Source: a virus. From it: DNA of 64,000 bases. The notes under the pieces are model-generated. The model ran no database searches. It was not told the origin of the DNA and saw only the letters and a list, made by a program, of their open reading frames with translations. The DNA is taken from the IMG/VR virus record IMGVR_UViG_3300030098_004409, positions 1-64,000 of that record; one strand, 5' to 3'. Made by a program: the position numbers and the translations under genes. Below, piece by piece: positions 6,213 to 14,162 of this stretch (positions are counted from its first letter, which is position 1; each line of letters begins with the position of its first letter).

Positions 6213-8647
6213 ATGAAAAACATTATTGCACAAGACCCTTTGAATTTTTTGAAGTGTACGACGACGGTAGAGTTAGTTGCTGCTGCCCGTCTTGGATCAA
6301 TAATTATGAAATTGGCAGCATAAAAGACAAGTCAGTAGAAGAAGTATGGAACAGCGAGGAAGCTCAGGAACTAAGAAGATCAATCCTTGATGGTTCTTAC
6401 AGGTATTGCAACAGAGAGGTATGTCCGCACTTAGAAACAAAGACTCACTGCGTTCAGACTCTTTATCAGATAGGAAATACTAATAGCGATAGAGGTTGGA
6501 ATCTTATACATGACGATATCATTCAAGGTAAAACAAAGCTAGATCACACACCGCTAGATATAAACTTTGGGTACGATAGATCCTGTAATCTCGAATGTCC
6601 CTCGTGTAGATTAGAGCTAATCATGGAGTCTGGCAAAAAACGTGAGCAGATTTTAAATATACAAGATAAGCTAAAAAAAGAAGCCTTCCAAAATGCGAAA
6701 TCTTTTTGTATTACAGGTTCTGGAGATGCTTTCGCTAGCCCTATTTTCAGAAACCTTCTTCGCACACTGAAAAAAGAAGACGCTCCAAATCTAGAGACGA
6801 TTCAGATATTGACAAATGGACTTTTGATGAAGAGATGTTGGGATTCTTTGAGTGACTACTCAAAAGAAAAAATAAAGCACATTTCTGTATCTATTGATGC
6901 CGCCACTGAAGAAACATATAAGATCGTAAGAAAGGGTGGCGATTGGAATCTTCTTTTAGAAAATTTGCAATTTGCACAGGAGCTTCGGGTCACTGGACAG
7001 ATATTAACTTTAAATACAAGTTTTGTTGTCCAAAACGACAATCTCTCTGAGATGCTTGACTTTATAGAACTTTGCGATAAGTATTCTGTTGACTGCATTC
7101 AATTCCAAACCTATGAGCCTGATTTTCTTGCACCTACTCCAGATTTTTTTGAAGACTGGTTTTACAGATCAGTTCAAGAAAAGAAGCATCCTAGACATCA
7201 AGAGTTGCTTGATATTCTTTTTAATGGCGATTTGAGTAAACATGTTAGCGCGCATCAGAACCACACCACCGATTTTACACACGTAAACTTAGGTGGACTA
7301 TTCAACTTGCTAAACAATGTAGATATTTCACAACTAGAAGACAACCTTGAAAAATATGGGTATAAAGAAGTTTTTTATAATGATAAACTTCACTTTGTAA
7401 ATAGAAATGATATTAAGAGTATTCATGGAACTGACTCCATTACAAATGGCAGACTGAATGTCATATGGAACGGAGAAGAGTGGGTCGATCTTGAATCCTA
7501 CAATTTATTCAGAGAAAAAAAACAAACTATAGTAGAGGACATTCATGAGGACATTGACAATAGTTCTTTGACTACAGTAGAGACCTCTGGACTGTTCTGC
7601 GAACAGCCTTTTAGTAACTTTGAAGTCGATGAACACGGTAATGTCAGAACCTGCTGTTCCTACTGGATGAACGAGAAGATTGGGAATATACATGATTCCT
7701 CCATAGGTGAGATATTGAATTCTGATATAGCAAAAAAAATAAGAGGCTCTATACTGGATGGCTCATTCAGTTATTGCAATAAAAAGGCTTGTCCGAGACT
7801 TCAAAATATTGACAGTCTGCCGAATATAGATGAAGTAGACTGGGAGCCATTTAAGACTATAATCGAAAATAAAACAGTTCATATGGATGCAATTAAGCAT
7901 GTCAATTTTTTATGGGACGATTCCTGCAATCTACAATGTCCTAGTTGCAGGATAAGCTCAATAGTCCACACTTCAGGGAAAAAATATGATGATGCTCTAG
8001 CTATACAAAATAAGATAATGGATTTCATCTTAAATAAGCAACCTAAAGATGAAACATCGCTAAACATTACTGGTTCTGGCGACCCGTTTGGCTCAAAAGT
8101 TTTTAGGGACTTTTTAATAAACTTTAATGGAGAAGAACATTCAGAAATAAAGTTAAACCTACAGACAAACGGAGTTATGCTGACTGAAAAAATGTGGAAC
8201 ATGCTACATAAGTGTCATAAGAATATCAATCAGGTGGTCGTTTCTATCGACGCTGCTACCAAAGAAACTTATGATAAGATACGTGTAGGAGGTAACTGGG
8301 ACTTGCTAATGAAGAACATAGAAATGTTATCAAAATTAAGGCTTGAGGGTAAAATTAATATACTTAGGATCGACTCGGTAGTACAGAAGAACAATTACAA
8401 AGAGATGCCTGCATGCGTTGAGTTAGCCAACTCATTAGATGGCGTTGACAAAATGAATTTTTCAATCGTGACAGACTGGGGAACTTGGAAACGTGAAGTT
8501 TTTGAAGACCATGCCGTGTGGATGGAAGGCAATAAGTTACACAAGGACTTCTTGAATGTTTTAGATAACGACATTTTTGATGGCGATAAAGTTGACCTTG
8601 GAAATGTTTATCATTATTACAAAATAGCTAGGAGCAAAGATGATTAA
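6209..8647 (+). CDS. tandem radical-SAM/SPASM protein (two fused modules)
   Basis: An 812-residue protein made of two similar halves. Each half begins with a Cys-rich SPASM-like segment (CTRPFEFFEVYDDGRVSCCC at residue 7; CEQPFSNFEVDEHGNVRTCC near 464). Each then has a radical-SAM CX3CX2C cluster (Cys126/130/133 and Cys573/577/580, both in CNLxCPSC). Both halves also share a downstream GSGD and an SIDAATxETY segment. Such enzymes bind a [4Fe-4S] cluster and SAM to start radical chemistry, often on peptides or sugars. The second half is shorter. The placement in a glycan block suggests sugar modification, but the substrate is unknown. Confidence 0.88.
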   Translation: MNEKHYCTRPFEFFEVYDDGRVSCCCPSWINNYEIGSIKDKSVEEVWNSEEAQELRRSILDGSYRYCNREVCPHLETKTHCVQTLYQIGNTNSDRGWNLIHDDIIQGKTKLDHTPLDINFGYDRSCNLECPSCRLELIMESGKKREQILNIQDKLKKEAFQNAKSFCITGSGDAFASPIFRNLLRTLKKEDAPNLETIQILTNGLLMKRCWDSLSDYSKEKIKHISVSIDAATEETYKIVRKGGDWNLLLENLQFAQELRVTGQILTLNTSFVVQNDNLSEMLDFIELCDKYSVDCIQFQTYEPDFLAPTPDFFEDWFYRSVQEKKHPRHQELLDILFNGDLSKHVSAHQNHTTDFTHVNLGGLFNLLNNVDISQLEDNLEKYGYKEVFYNDKLHFVNRNDIKSIHGTDSITNGRLNVIWNGEEWVDLESYNLFREKKQTIVEDIHEDIDNSSLTTVETSGLFCEQPFSNFEVDEHGNVRTCCSYWMNEKIGNIHDSSIGEILNSDIAKKIRGSILDGSFSYCNKKACPRLQNIDSLPNIDEVDWEPFKTIIENKTVHMDAIKHVNFLWDDSCNLQCPSCRISSIVHTSGKKYDDALAIQNKIMDFILNKQPKDETSLNITGSGDPFGSKVFRDFLINFNGEEHSEIKLNLQTNGVMLTEKMWNMLHKCHKNINQVVVSIDAATKETYDKIRVGGNWDLLMKNIEMLSKLRLEGKINILRIDSVVQKNNYKEMPACVELANSLDGVDKMNFSIVTDWGTWKREVFEDHAVWMEGNKLHKDFLNVLDNDIFDGDKVDLGNVYHYYKIARSKDD

Positions 8648-9695
8648 TATTACAGCACCTATAAACACTTTAGGTTATGGCATAGCAAGCTACAATATAA
8701 TTAAAAGCCTTGTGACTTTGGGCGAGAACGTCAACTACTATCCTATTGGTTCACCCGAATTTCCGGGGCAGTCCATGGAGATTCTAGACGCTATAAAGGT
8801 TAATGATATAAGCCTTAAATCGCCTTCTGTTAAGATATGGCATCAAAATGATGTACATCATCATATTGGCAAAGGCATACACGTATCGTTTCCTATATTT
8901 GAGCTGGATAGATTTTCAGACCAAGAAGTAAAAAGCCTCAGTCACAACGATAGAATATTTGTGTGTTCAAAATGGGCTAAAGCTATTATTGAAAAATGTG
9001 GGATTCCTGTCCCTGTTCATGTAGTACCTTTGGGTGTAGACACAGAAACTTTTAGTCCGACTCCAGTCTCGGCTAGACCAAAGACTATATTTTTCAACTG
9101 CGGCAAATGGGAAGTTAGAAAAGGTCATGATGTACTAGCTCAATGTTTTAATGACGCATTTGAACATGATGACGATGTAGAGCTTTGGATGATGTGCCAG
9201 AATCCATTTTACTCAGCAGAACAACAAAGTCAGTGGGAAAGACTTTACAAAAATTCCAAGCTTGGAGACAAAATAAGAATAATACCGAGACAAAATACTC
9301 ATCAGGATGTTTATAATATAATGAAGCAGGCTGACTGCGGAGTGTTTCCAGCTAGAGCAGAAGGATGGAACTTAGAGCTTTTAGAGATGATGGCCTGCGG
9401 GAAACATGTAATAGCTACTAACTACTCCGCACATACTGAGTTTTGCAATGAGCAGAATAGCATGCTGATTGATATTAAATCTCTTGAAGCTGCGCAAGAC
9501 GGAGTGTGGTTTAATGGGCAAGGCGCTTGGGCTTCTTTGGATAACGACTGCATAGAGCAAATAGTAAACCATATGAGACACGTTCACACAATGAAAAAAT
9601 CAGGAAGCTTGGGGCAGAATGTAGACGGTATTTATACATCTAGAGAGTTTTCTTGGGAAAACTCAGCTAAAAAATTTCTAGATGGGCTAAAATAA
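8640..9695 (+). CDS. glycosyltransferase family 4-like
   Basis: A 351-residue GT-B protein. The N-terminal domain starts ITAPINTLGYGIASYNII, and the linker HVVPLGVDTETFSP is the classical GT4 junction. The donor site carries the EX7E-type pattern ARAEGWNLELLEMMACG. GT4 enzymes are retaining and use nucleotide-diphospho sugars. The gene overlaps the radical-SAM gene by 8 bases and ends glycan block 1, followed by a palindrome at 9699-9733. Confidence 0.86.
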   Translation: MINITAPINTLGYGIASYNIIKSLVTLGENVNYYPIGSPEFPGQSMEILDAIKVNDISLKSPSVKIWHQNDVHHHIGKGIHVSFPIFELDRFSDQEVKSLSHNDRIFVCSKWAKAIIEKCGIPVPVHVVPLGVDTETFSPTPVSARPKTIFFNCGKWEVRKGHDVLAQCFNDAFEHDDDVELWMMCQNPFYSAEQQSQWERLYKNSKLGDKIRIIPRQNTHQDVYNIMKQADCGVFPARAEGWNLELLEMMACGKHVIATNYSAHTEFCNEQNSMLIDIKSLEAAQDGVWFNGQGAWASLDNDCIEQIVNHMRHVHTMKKSGSLGQNVDGIYTSREFSWENSAKKFLDGLK

Positions 9696-9698
9696 CTT

Positions 9699-9733
9699 TG
9701 CAAATGCATGGCGTACATGCTAGAATATTTGCA
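9699..9733. repeat. interrupted inverted repeat
   Basis: TGCAAAT (9699-9705) pairs with ATTTGCA (9727-9733), and GCATG (9706-9710) with CATGC (9716-9720) around a GCGTA loop; the two stems are offset by a 6-base bulge. It lies between the end of glycan block 1 and the next gene. There is no T-run, so it is not a standard terminator. It could be an operator or an RNA processing hairpin. Confidence 0.45.
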
Positions 9734-9756
9734 GTGACCAAGAATCTATTTATAAT
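9728..9756 (+). promoter_or_regulatory. possible sigma70-type promoter
   Basis: TTTGCA (9728-9733), 17 bases, TATAAT (9751-9756). The spacing and -10 box are consensus. However, the TATAATAGGAG string also contains the ribosome site of the next gene, so a transcript from here would have only a few leader bases. Treat as tentative. Confidence 0.35.
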
Positions 9757-9768
9757 AGGAGAAAGAAA

Positions 9769-9942
9769 ATGGTAGATAAGCTTAAGGCATTGGTGAGATC
9801 AAAACGCTTTTGGACTGCTGTAGGTACTGTTGTTACCGTAGCACTTCAAGATGTTGTTGGTATCCCAACAGAGACGGCGACTAGTATTGTAGCAGTTGCT
9901 GTAGCTTGGATTGTAGGTGATTCTCTTCGTCCAACGGAGTAG
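9769..9942 (+). CDS. small holin-like membrane protein
   Basis: A 57-residue protein with AGGAG 8 bases before its ATG. It starts MVDKLKALVRSKRFWTAVG, a basic amphipathic end, followed by two hydrophobic stretches separated by a short polar turn, and ends in a charged tail. The K-rich start with RSKRFW before the first hydrophobic helix resembles small phage holin-like proteins. It is monocistronic between an inverted repeat and a terminator, which suits separate timing. The holin role is inference. Confidence 0.6.
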   Translation: MVDKLKALVRSKRFWTAVGTVVTVALQDVVGIPTETATSIVAVAVAWIVGDSLRPTE

Positions 9943-9952
9943 ACATAAACAG

Positions 9953-9966
9953 AGAATCATGATTCT
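9953..9966. repeat. 14-bp perfect palindrome
   Basis: AGAATCATGATTCT reads the same on both strands and abuts the terminator hairpin. It may be a protein-binding dyad or simply part of the terminator region. Confidence 0.5.
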
Positions 9967-9997
9967 GAGTCCAGCGTATGAAGCGCTGGGCTCTTTT
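9967..9997 (+). terminator. Rho-independent terminator
   Basis: GAG-CCAGCG pairs with CGCTGG-CTC (one mismatch opposite each T/G) around a TATGAAG-type loop, followed immediately by TTTT. It ends transcription of the holin-like gene. Confidence 0.75.
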
Positions 9998-10011
9998 ATA
10001 AAGGAACTAAA

Positions 10012-10254
10012 ATGAATATTGATTTTATTATTACCGCCGAATCTTACTACAAAGCAAAGATGGATGAGGCTGCACTGACCATGAGACTATATACTGGAGC
10101 TGCTGTTGGTATAGGCGAGCATCCACAGGTATTTCAAGAATTCATATCGGCGCTAGAAAACTTTAAAGAGGCTAGAGAAAGCTATCAGCTGGTGCAAGAG
10201 TTAAAAGCAGACTTAGTTAAACAAAACGAAAAAGAAAGCGAAGATGAAAGTTAA
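10012..10254 (+). CDS. small helical protein, unknown
   Basis: An 80-residue protein with AAGGAACTAAA before the ATG. It is predicted all-helical, rich in Glu and Lys at the C-terminus, with no recognised domain. It starts a short run of three small overlapping genes (10.0-10.9 kb) directly behind a terminator, so its promoter must lie in or beyond that terminator region or read-through must occur. Confidence 0.55.
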   Translation: MNIDFIITAESYYKAKMDEAALTMRLYTGAAVGIGEHPQVFQEFISALENFKEARESYQLVQELKADLVKQNEKESEDES

Positions 10255-10633
10255 GATCACTTTACTTGCCACTTGTTTCGACAAGAGGTCAAACATAAAC
10301 AATAAACGTAGCAATAATTTCGTAGTCGTTAATGAGGATGACACGCTGCCAAGTAGATATTTGTTGTCCGATTCACCAAGTGACTGTGTTGACAAAATCT
10401 GCCAAAAGTTTTTAAGCTATAGCGTTGATTGGCTTGATTTTAGTATCATAGACGTTAAAAGAAATGACACAGACGAAATAGAAATTGTTTACTCTACGGA
10501 ATTTCCATATTGCGAAAATTTTTACAAGCATGGGAAGACCCTCCATCTTTATGACGACGACTTAGGCGAGATATTAGGAGAAAAATACATTGAAGGAATC
10601 ACAAGAGCAACGAGAAGAAGGTTTGTCCTCTGA
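10244..10633 (+). CDS. small protein, unknown
   Basis: A 129-residue protein overlapping the previous gene by 11 bases. The order of a beta-rich N-terminus (VKITLLATCF, NNFVVVNEDDTLPSRYLL) vaguely recalls the opening of Nudix proteins, but there is no GX5EX7REUXEEXGU box, so I do not assign it. Acidic and soluble. Confidence 0.55.
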   Translation: MKVKITLLATCFDKRSNINNKRSNNFVVVNEDDTLPSRYLLSDSPSDCVDKICQKFLSYSVDWLDFSIIDVKRNDTDEIEIVYSTEFPYCENFYKHGKTLHLYDDDLGEILGEKYIEGITRATRRRFVL

Positions 10634-10904
10634 GTCCTGTTATTTTCTATGTTACACAGATAAAGAATCTTCGGATATTTTTTTTAAGTGTGGGTGGGGC
10701 GAGTCAGCTAAGGACGTACAGAATTTTGCCTTCATGCTATCAAAAATAAACTCTGGAGACTACGAGAATAACATACTAGACATACTAAAAACGCAGACTG
10801 AAAACACCGCTGACTTTGAATTATTTATGCGACTATACGCTAATTATAGGGCTAATGAAAAATCAGATTTAGTTGTTCCACCTTCTATGGCTCACCTTAA
10901 ATAA
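10590..10904 (+). CDS. small protein, unknown (TTG start)
   Basis: A 104-residue protein. The start is TTG at 10590 because AGGAG (10576-10580) is correctly spaced and no ATG lies near. The N-terminus is Glu-rich; the rest is helical with no recognised motif. It overlaps the previous gene by 44 bases. Confidence 0.5.
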   Translation: MKESQEQREEGLSSESCYFLCYTDKESSDIFFKCGWGESAKDVQNFAFMLSKINSGDYENNILDILKTQTENTADFELFMRLYANYRANEKSDLVVPPSMAHLK

Positions 10905-10948
10905 TGTGTATAGTACATAGGTAAAACCTGCTGAACGGAGGTAGTTCT

Positions 10949-11590
10949 ATGTTTGAAAATAAAATAGCTTGGCAAAGCTGGAACGCAATAATAGAAGAGT
11001 ATTATTCAAAGGCTAACGAAATAGACATACTTGAAGAGCTTTTAATGGCTCAAGAGATGGAAGAAATGCCTAATATGCCTATTAAGTTTGTAGATCCAGC
11101 ACCTAGAGTTATATATACGCCTTATGGCGCATATCCCGCTGAATCAATGATGAAGCCTTCTGATAGGTGGAATTGCTGGTTGGCATATACAAACTTCGAT
11201 CTAACGCATACTGTTCTAGATGTTCTAGAAGAAATAGATGGGGTTGAAGCAGTCAAGATACTAGGAAGATACACTTTTTTCATAGGAGTAGGAAAACTTT
11301 TTAATCCTACGGATGTTAGATTAAACATCGAAAACATATTGACCGATACTACACATATAAGTAGTCCTGATTCAGTCTCTAATGAAATTAACGATGCGAT
11401 AGAGTCTATCAAGAGTCAGGTTAGTGCCAAGAGATATTGGTCTATATTTGTCTCCTCTGTAGGAGAAATTGATTACATTATGTCAGATGCTCTCGATGAG
11501 CAGTATCTACATGAATTAAATAAGTTTGAAGATTTACGTCAAAAAATTGGTGGTATTATAATTAGGAGCTCAAATGAACAAAAATATTGA
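10949..11590 (+). CDS. unknown phage protein
   Basis: A 213-residue protein with a strong CGGAGG site before ATG 10949. It is soluble and acidic, with an aromatic central part (DRWNCWLAYTNFDLTHTVL). I see no known domain. It is translationally coupled to the sigma-like gene, overlapping its start by 17 bases, which suggests shared regulation. Confidence 0.55.
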   Translation: MFENKIAWQSWNAIIEEYYSKANEIDILEELLMAQEMEEMPNMPIKFVDPAPRVIYTPYGAYPAESMMKPSDRWNCWLAYTNFDLTHTVLDVLEEIDGVEAVKILGRYTFFIGVGKLFNPTDVRLNIENILTDTTHISSPDSVSNEINDAIESIKSQVSAKRYWSIFVSSVGEIDYIMSDALDEQYLHELNKFEDLRQKIGGIIIRSSNEQKY

Positions 11591-12017
11591 TGAAGCGATT
11601 AAGAATATTGATTACAAAAGAATTATGGATAAAGTTTGCTCAAAATATAACAGGTACGTTGATGAAGACGATATGTCATCAATTAGATTATATACTTTGT
11701 GGCAATGTTTGAACAAGTTCGACCCAGAAAGAAAGGTTAAATTCACTACTTTCTTGTACCAACAGCTTACCTTTGCTATTAAAAATCACCTGAAGCGTCA
11801 GCGCCGTGAATATACAAATATTCCTTTCGCAGTTGCTCAACGTAGAGATCTTGATATAGACGTAGCTTTGCTAGATATGCCCAGAGAAATGTCTGAGTTA
11901 ATAGAGCAGAAATATGTTTCCAAGATGACTATGACTGAAATAGGTGAGGCCAACGGTTACAGTAGAGAGACAGCTAGAAGGCGACTGAAGAAGGCAGTAG
12001 AATATTATAAAAACTAA
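11574..12017 (+). CDS. sigma-70-like RNA polymerase factor (factor A)
   Basis: A 147-residue protein. Residues about 30-80 resemble sigma region 2: an acidic DEDDM patch, then LWQCLNKFDPERKVKFTTFLYQ, matching the sigma pattern of a helix ending in F(D/N)P..G.F.T(F/Y). The C-terminal MTMTEIGEANGYSRETARRR is a helix-turn-helix like region 4 that reads the -35 box. It is small, as expected for a phage or ECF-type factor, and probably redirects host RNA polymerase to middle or late genes. A second, different factor is at 42108-42587. Confidence 0.75.
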   Translation: MNKNIDEAIKNIDYKRIMDKVCSKYNRYVDEDDMSSIRLYTLWQCLNKFDPERKVKFTTFLYQQLTFAIKNHLKRQRREYTNIPFAVAQRRDLDIDVALLDMPREMSELIEQKYVSKMTMTEIGEANGYSRETARRRLKKAVEYYKN

Positions 12018-12652
12018 TGCGTATAGAATTACTTTGCAACGAACCAAAGTACCCAGACATCCTTGCTTGTATATTTGAAGGTAGCGAAAAAAGGGTCGAT
12101 CAAATATGTACCCCGTCTGGTATAGTTCCACGCATTGATGAAAGTTTTATTCGTGAATACTGCAACTTTTCTGGAATTGTTGATTTTCCATACGGAATAT
12201 CTGAGACTCGCATAAGAGTTCATGAAATACTTCTTTGCGAGAAGAGGGGTATCAAAACGATAGATCTTGTAATAAACAGACATGATCTGGAAAGCTCTAA
12301 TCTCTTCGCTATAAGAAAAGACTTCAAAACATGTCATGAGGCATGTAAGATTAACAACATTCACATAAGGCCGGTAATAGAATACAGATTGGCAGAGGCA
12401 GACTTTATGGAGGATCTTTGCTTTTCGTTGAGAGAAAACGGCGCATCCGAAATAGTATTAGGCACAGGGTCTATGGTCGATGACCTCTTAGACAATATTA
12501 TATCTTCTAAATTAATTGAGGACAAATTGGGGCTTCCTGTGATAAGCTGTTCGCCTATTTTGTCTAATGACCATTATAATATGTTTTATGAATCAAAAAT
12601 ACACGGAATTAGGATAAAGTCATATAAGATACTTGATAATTTTGTGTATTAG
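12017..12652 (+). CDS. DeoC-like (deoxyribose-phosphate aldolase-type) protein
   Basis: A 211-residue protein whose ATG overlaps the sigma stop by one base. VDFPYGISETRIRVHEILL, then IDLVINRHDL and a later SEIVLGTGS segment, follow the DeoC TIM-barrel order (GFPxGxxxxxxKxxE, DMVIN, KTSTG). The Lys that forms the Schiff base in the DeoC K-T-S-T-G motif is not evident here, so activity is doubtful. If active, it would cleave or make deoxyribose-5-phosphate in nucleotide salvage. Confidence 0.45.
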   Translation: MRIELLCNEPKYPDILACIFEGSEKRVDQICTPSGIVPRIDESFIREYCNFSGIVDFPYGISETRIRVHEILLCEKRGIKTIDLVINRHDLESSNLFAIRKDFKTCHEACKINNIHIRPVIEYRLAEADFMEDLCFSLRENGASEIVLGTGSMVDDLLDNIISSKLIEDKLGLPVISCSPILSNDHYNMFYESKIHGIRIKSYKILDNFVY

Positions 12653-12724
12653 ATATTAGGAACTGGACTCTTTACGGATAATTGTGGGAATATATTTTTA
12701 TTTTTCGTATAGGAGTCATATATT

Positions 12725-13387
12725 ATGGCAGTTCCAAGTGGACATCACATTTACCCTTTCGGTAATGTACAAACTCAAGGCGGTACTATCTTAAACAATG
12801 ATAATACTAGTACCGACAGAATTACTAAAGCTTTCGAGTTAGTTACAGCAGTCGCAGATGCTGCAGACACTAACACTCTCCCTAGCATTGGCGCTAGCGG
12901 TATTTATAACGTACATAAACCTCTTTCAGGCGGAACCTTCGCTTATTCAGAAGCAGGTAAGTATGTTATTGCTCGCGTCTCTGACACTCTTTCTGGCGCA
13001 GCTAACACCAAGCTTATCTTCATGGGTGCTGGCGACAGACAGGCTATCCCAAGATTCCAAGGCGATTACGGAGCTAAGCTCCTAACAGCTTGGAGACAAA
13101 ACCAGTTTAGCTGGTTGGGTACTCTCGATAGTGGTGCTAAGATTACCAACATGAGAACTCAGTGGTTGAACAGCGGCGGTACAGCGGCTGCTTCCGCAGC
13201 TACCTTAAATGGTACAAACATGTGGGACCCAGTTGCTGATAGTACGTCTGCTAACAGCGATAGCGCAGCTAATCCTACCCGTGCCGTACCGGGTGAATTT
13301 GTAATGAAAGTTGACTTCGTGACCATTAGCATTGATAATGCTGACTCAGGAGACTTCTTTGACTACGCACCAATTACTGGTATGTAA
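12725..13387 (+). CDS. probable abundant virion protein
   Basis: A 220-residue protein, TAGGAG before the ATG. It has a Gly/Ala/Ser/Thr-rich, low-charge composition (for example SGGTAAASAATLNGTNMW) typical of phage head-decoration or tail-tube proteins. Its own strong terminator follows, and its codons look selected for ready translation. No enzymatic motif. The exact virion role is not determinable; it could be a capsid decoration or tail-associated subunit. Confidence 0.5.
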   Translation: MAVPSGHHIYPFGNVQTQGGTILNNDNTSTDRITKAFELVTAVADAADTNTLPSIGASGIYNVHKPLSGGTFAYSEAGKYVIARVSDTLSGAANTKLIFMGAGDRQAIPRFQGDYGAKLLTAWRQNQFSWLGTLDSGAKITNMRTQWLNSGGTAAASAATLNGTNMWDPVADSTSANSDSAANPTRAVPGEFVMKVDFVTISIDNADSGDFFDYAPITGM

Positions 13388-13394
13388 TAGCTCT

Positions 13395-13428
13395 GAGGGG
13401 GAGTTCATTCTCCCCCTCTTTATTTTTT
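13395..13428 (+). terminator. strong Rho-independent terminator
   Basis: A perfect 9-bp stem GAGGGGGAG/CTCCCCCTC (13395-13403 with 13410-13418), 6-base loop, followed by TTTATTTTTT. It sits 8 bases behind the virion-protein stop, the classic layout for a highly transcribed structural gene. Confidence 0.93.
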
Positions 13429-13444
13429 CACGAGGGGAAAACCT

Positions 13445-13726
13445 ATGGACTGGGCATCAATTAATGATATAGCACAATTAATAGGCTTGATAGCACTACC
13501 TGCAATAGGCTGGGTTTTTCACACAGTTACAAAGCACGGGAGCAAGTTAATCATGCTAGAGGAGAAAGTAAACGACTCTATCCAAAGAAGAATGGATTCT
13601 TTAGAAAATAAAGTTGACGGATTAGAGGTAAAGATAGATAATAAGATAGACAAATTAGAAGATTCGCTTCATCAAACTCAGCTAGATGTTGCTGAGAAGA
13701 TACTAAAAGCGATCAATAACAAATAG
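13445..13726 (+). CDS. membrane-anchored coiled-coil protein
   Basis: A 93-residue protein with one N-terminal hydrophobic helix (residues about 8-27). It is followed by a long heptad coiled coil (MDSLENKVDGLEVKIDNKID). The architecture resembles XhlA-like or other lysis-associated and tail-associated phage proteins. GAGGGGAAA precedes the ATG. Function unproven. Confidence 0.6.
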   Translation: MDWASINDIAQLIGLIALPAIGWVFHTVTKHGSKLIMLEEKVNDSIQRRMDSLENKVDGLEVKIDNKIDKLEDSLHQTQLDVAEKILKAINNK

Positions 13727-13736
13727 GAGTTTTTTT

Positions 13737-13940
13737 ATGGCAAACAAAGAAGAAGTATTGAAAATGTTGGAAGCTATTGATGGTGGGACTTATTACCGCC
13801 GTGATCTGCTTGAGGTATTTAAGAGTATGGTAGAAGCTTTGGGTTTTGCACCAGAACCTGCACCAGCACCTGCACCAGCACCAACGCCTGCACCGGAACC
13901 GGAGGCTAACGATGATGCGCCAAATTTTTCCAACGACTAA
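13737..13940 (+). CDS. small protein with Pro-Ala-Glu repeat tail
   Basis: A 67-residue protein, TAGGAG before the ATG. The first about 35 residues are helical (KEEVLKMLEAIDGG...). The tail is a run of alternating Pro-Ala with Glu (residues about 39-55), a rigid extended linker also visible as a CCTGCACCAG-type DNA repeat. Probably a structural or anchoring peptide. Unknown function. Confidence 0.55.
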   Translation: MANKEEVLKMLEAIDGGTYYRRDLLEVFKSMVEALGFAPEPAPAPAPAPTPAPEPEANDDAPNFSND

Positions 13941-13964
13941 TGAGACGAAAATAAATCTTTTGTC

Positions 13965-13993
13965 TTGCAAATCGACACAACGACACGTATAAT
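13965..13993 (+). promoter_or_regulatory. consensus sigma70 promoter
   Basis: TTGCAA (13965-13970), a 17-base spacer, and a perfect TATAAT (13988-13993). Transcription would start at about 14000, exactly where the structured RNA begins. This is one of the two clearest promoters in the window and controls the ribonucleotide reductase leader. Confidence 0.8.
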
Positions 13994-13999
13994 AAAAAT

Positions 14000-14135
14000 G
14001 TTCGGAGAGTAATGAAGCCCAGCTCTTAAACAAAAGCAGGCTAAACGACACTTTCTCCGGCTTGCCGAAAGGCACAGGATTCATCAAGATTTACTTGCTC
14101 TGTTACCTGTTTTTTTATAAGTGTCGTTTTTTTAT
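14000..14135 (+). ncRNA. structured leader RNA or ncRNA ahead of nrdA, family unknown
   Basis: CGGAGA (14003-14008) pairs with TCTCCG (14054-14059), and ACGACACTT (14045-14053) with AAGTGTCGT (14119-14127). The order A-B-A'-B' makes a pseudoknot with B directly next to A'. Inside are AGCC/GGCT (14016-14019 with 14039-14042), the GAAA tetraloop hairpin TGCC/GGCA (14063-14074), CAGG/CCTG (14075-14078 with 14106-14109) and CAAG/CTTG (14085-14097). The 9-bp stem is followed by seven T, a terminator signature. It could be a riboswitch or attenuator for nrdA, or a separate small RNA. It does not match the cobalamin, THF, preQ1 or c-di-GMP consensus I know. Confidence 0.68.
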
Positions 14136-14162
14136 TGCACCCTTTTTTACAACAGTGAGAGC

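Noticed and set aside
13848-13905. Short CCTGCACCAG-like DNA repeats, considered as a CRISPR or satellite
   Set aside because: The repeats are in frame and encode the Pro-Ala tail of the gene at 13737; there are no spacers.
14000-14135. Cobalamin, THF, preQ1 or c-di-GMP riboswitch
   Set aside because: Core conserved strings of these families, as I know them, are absent. The element is reported as unknown instead.
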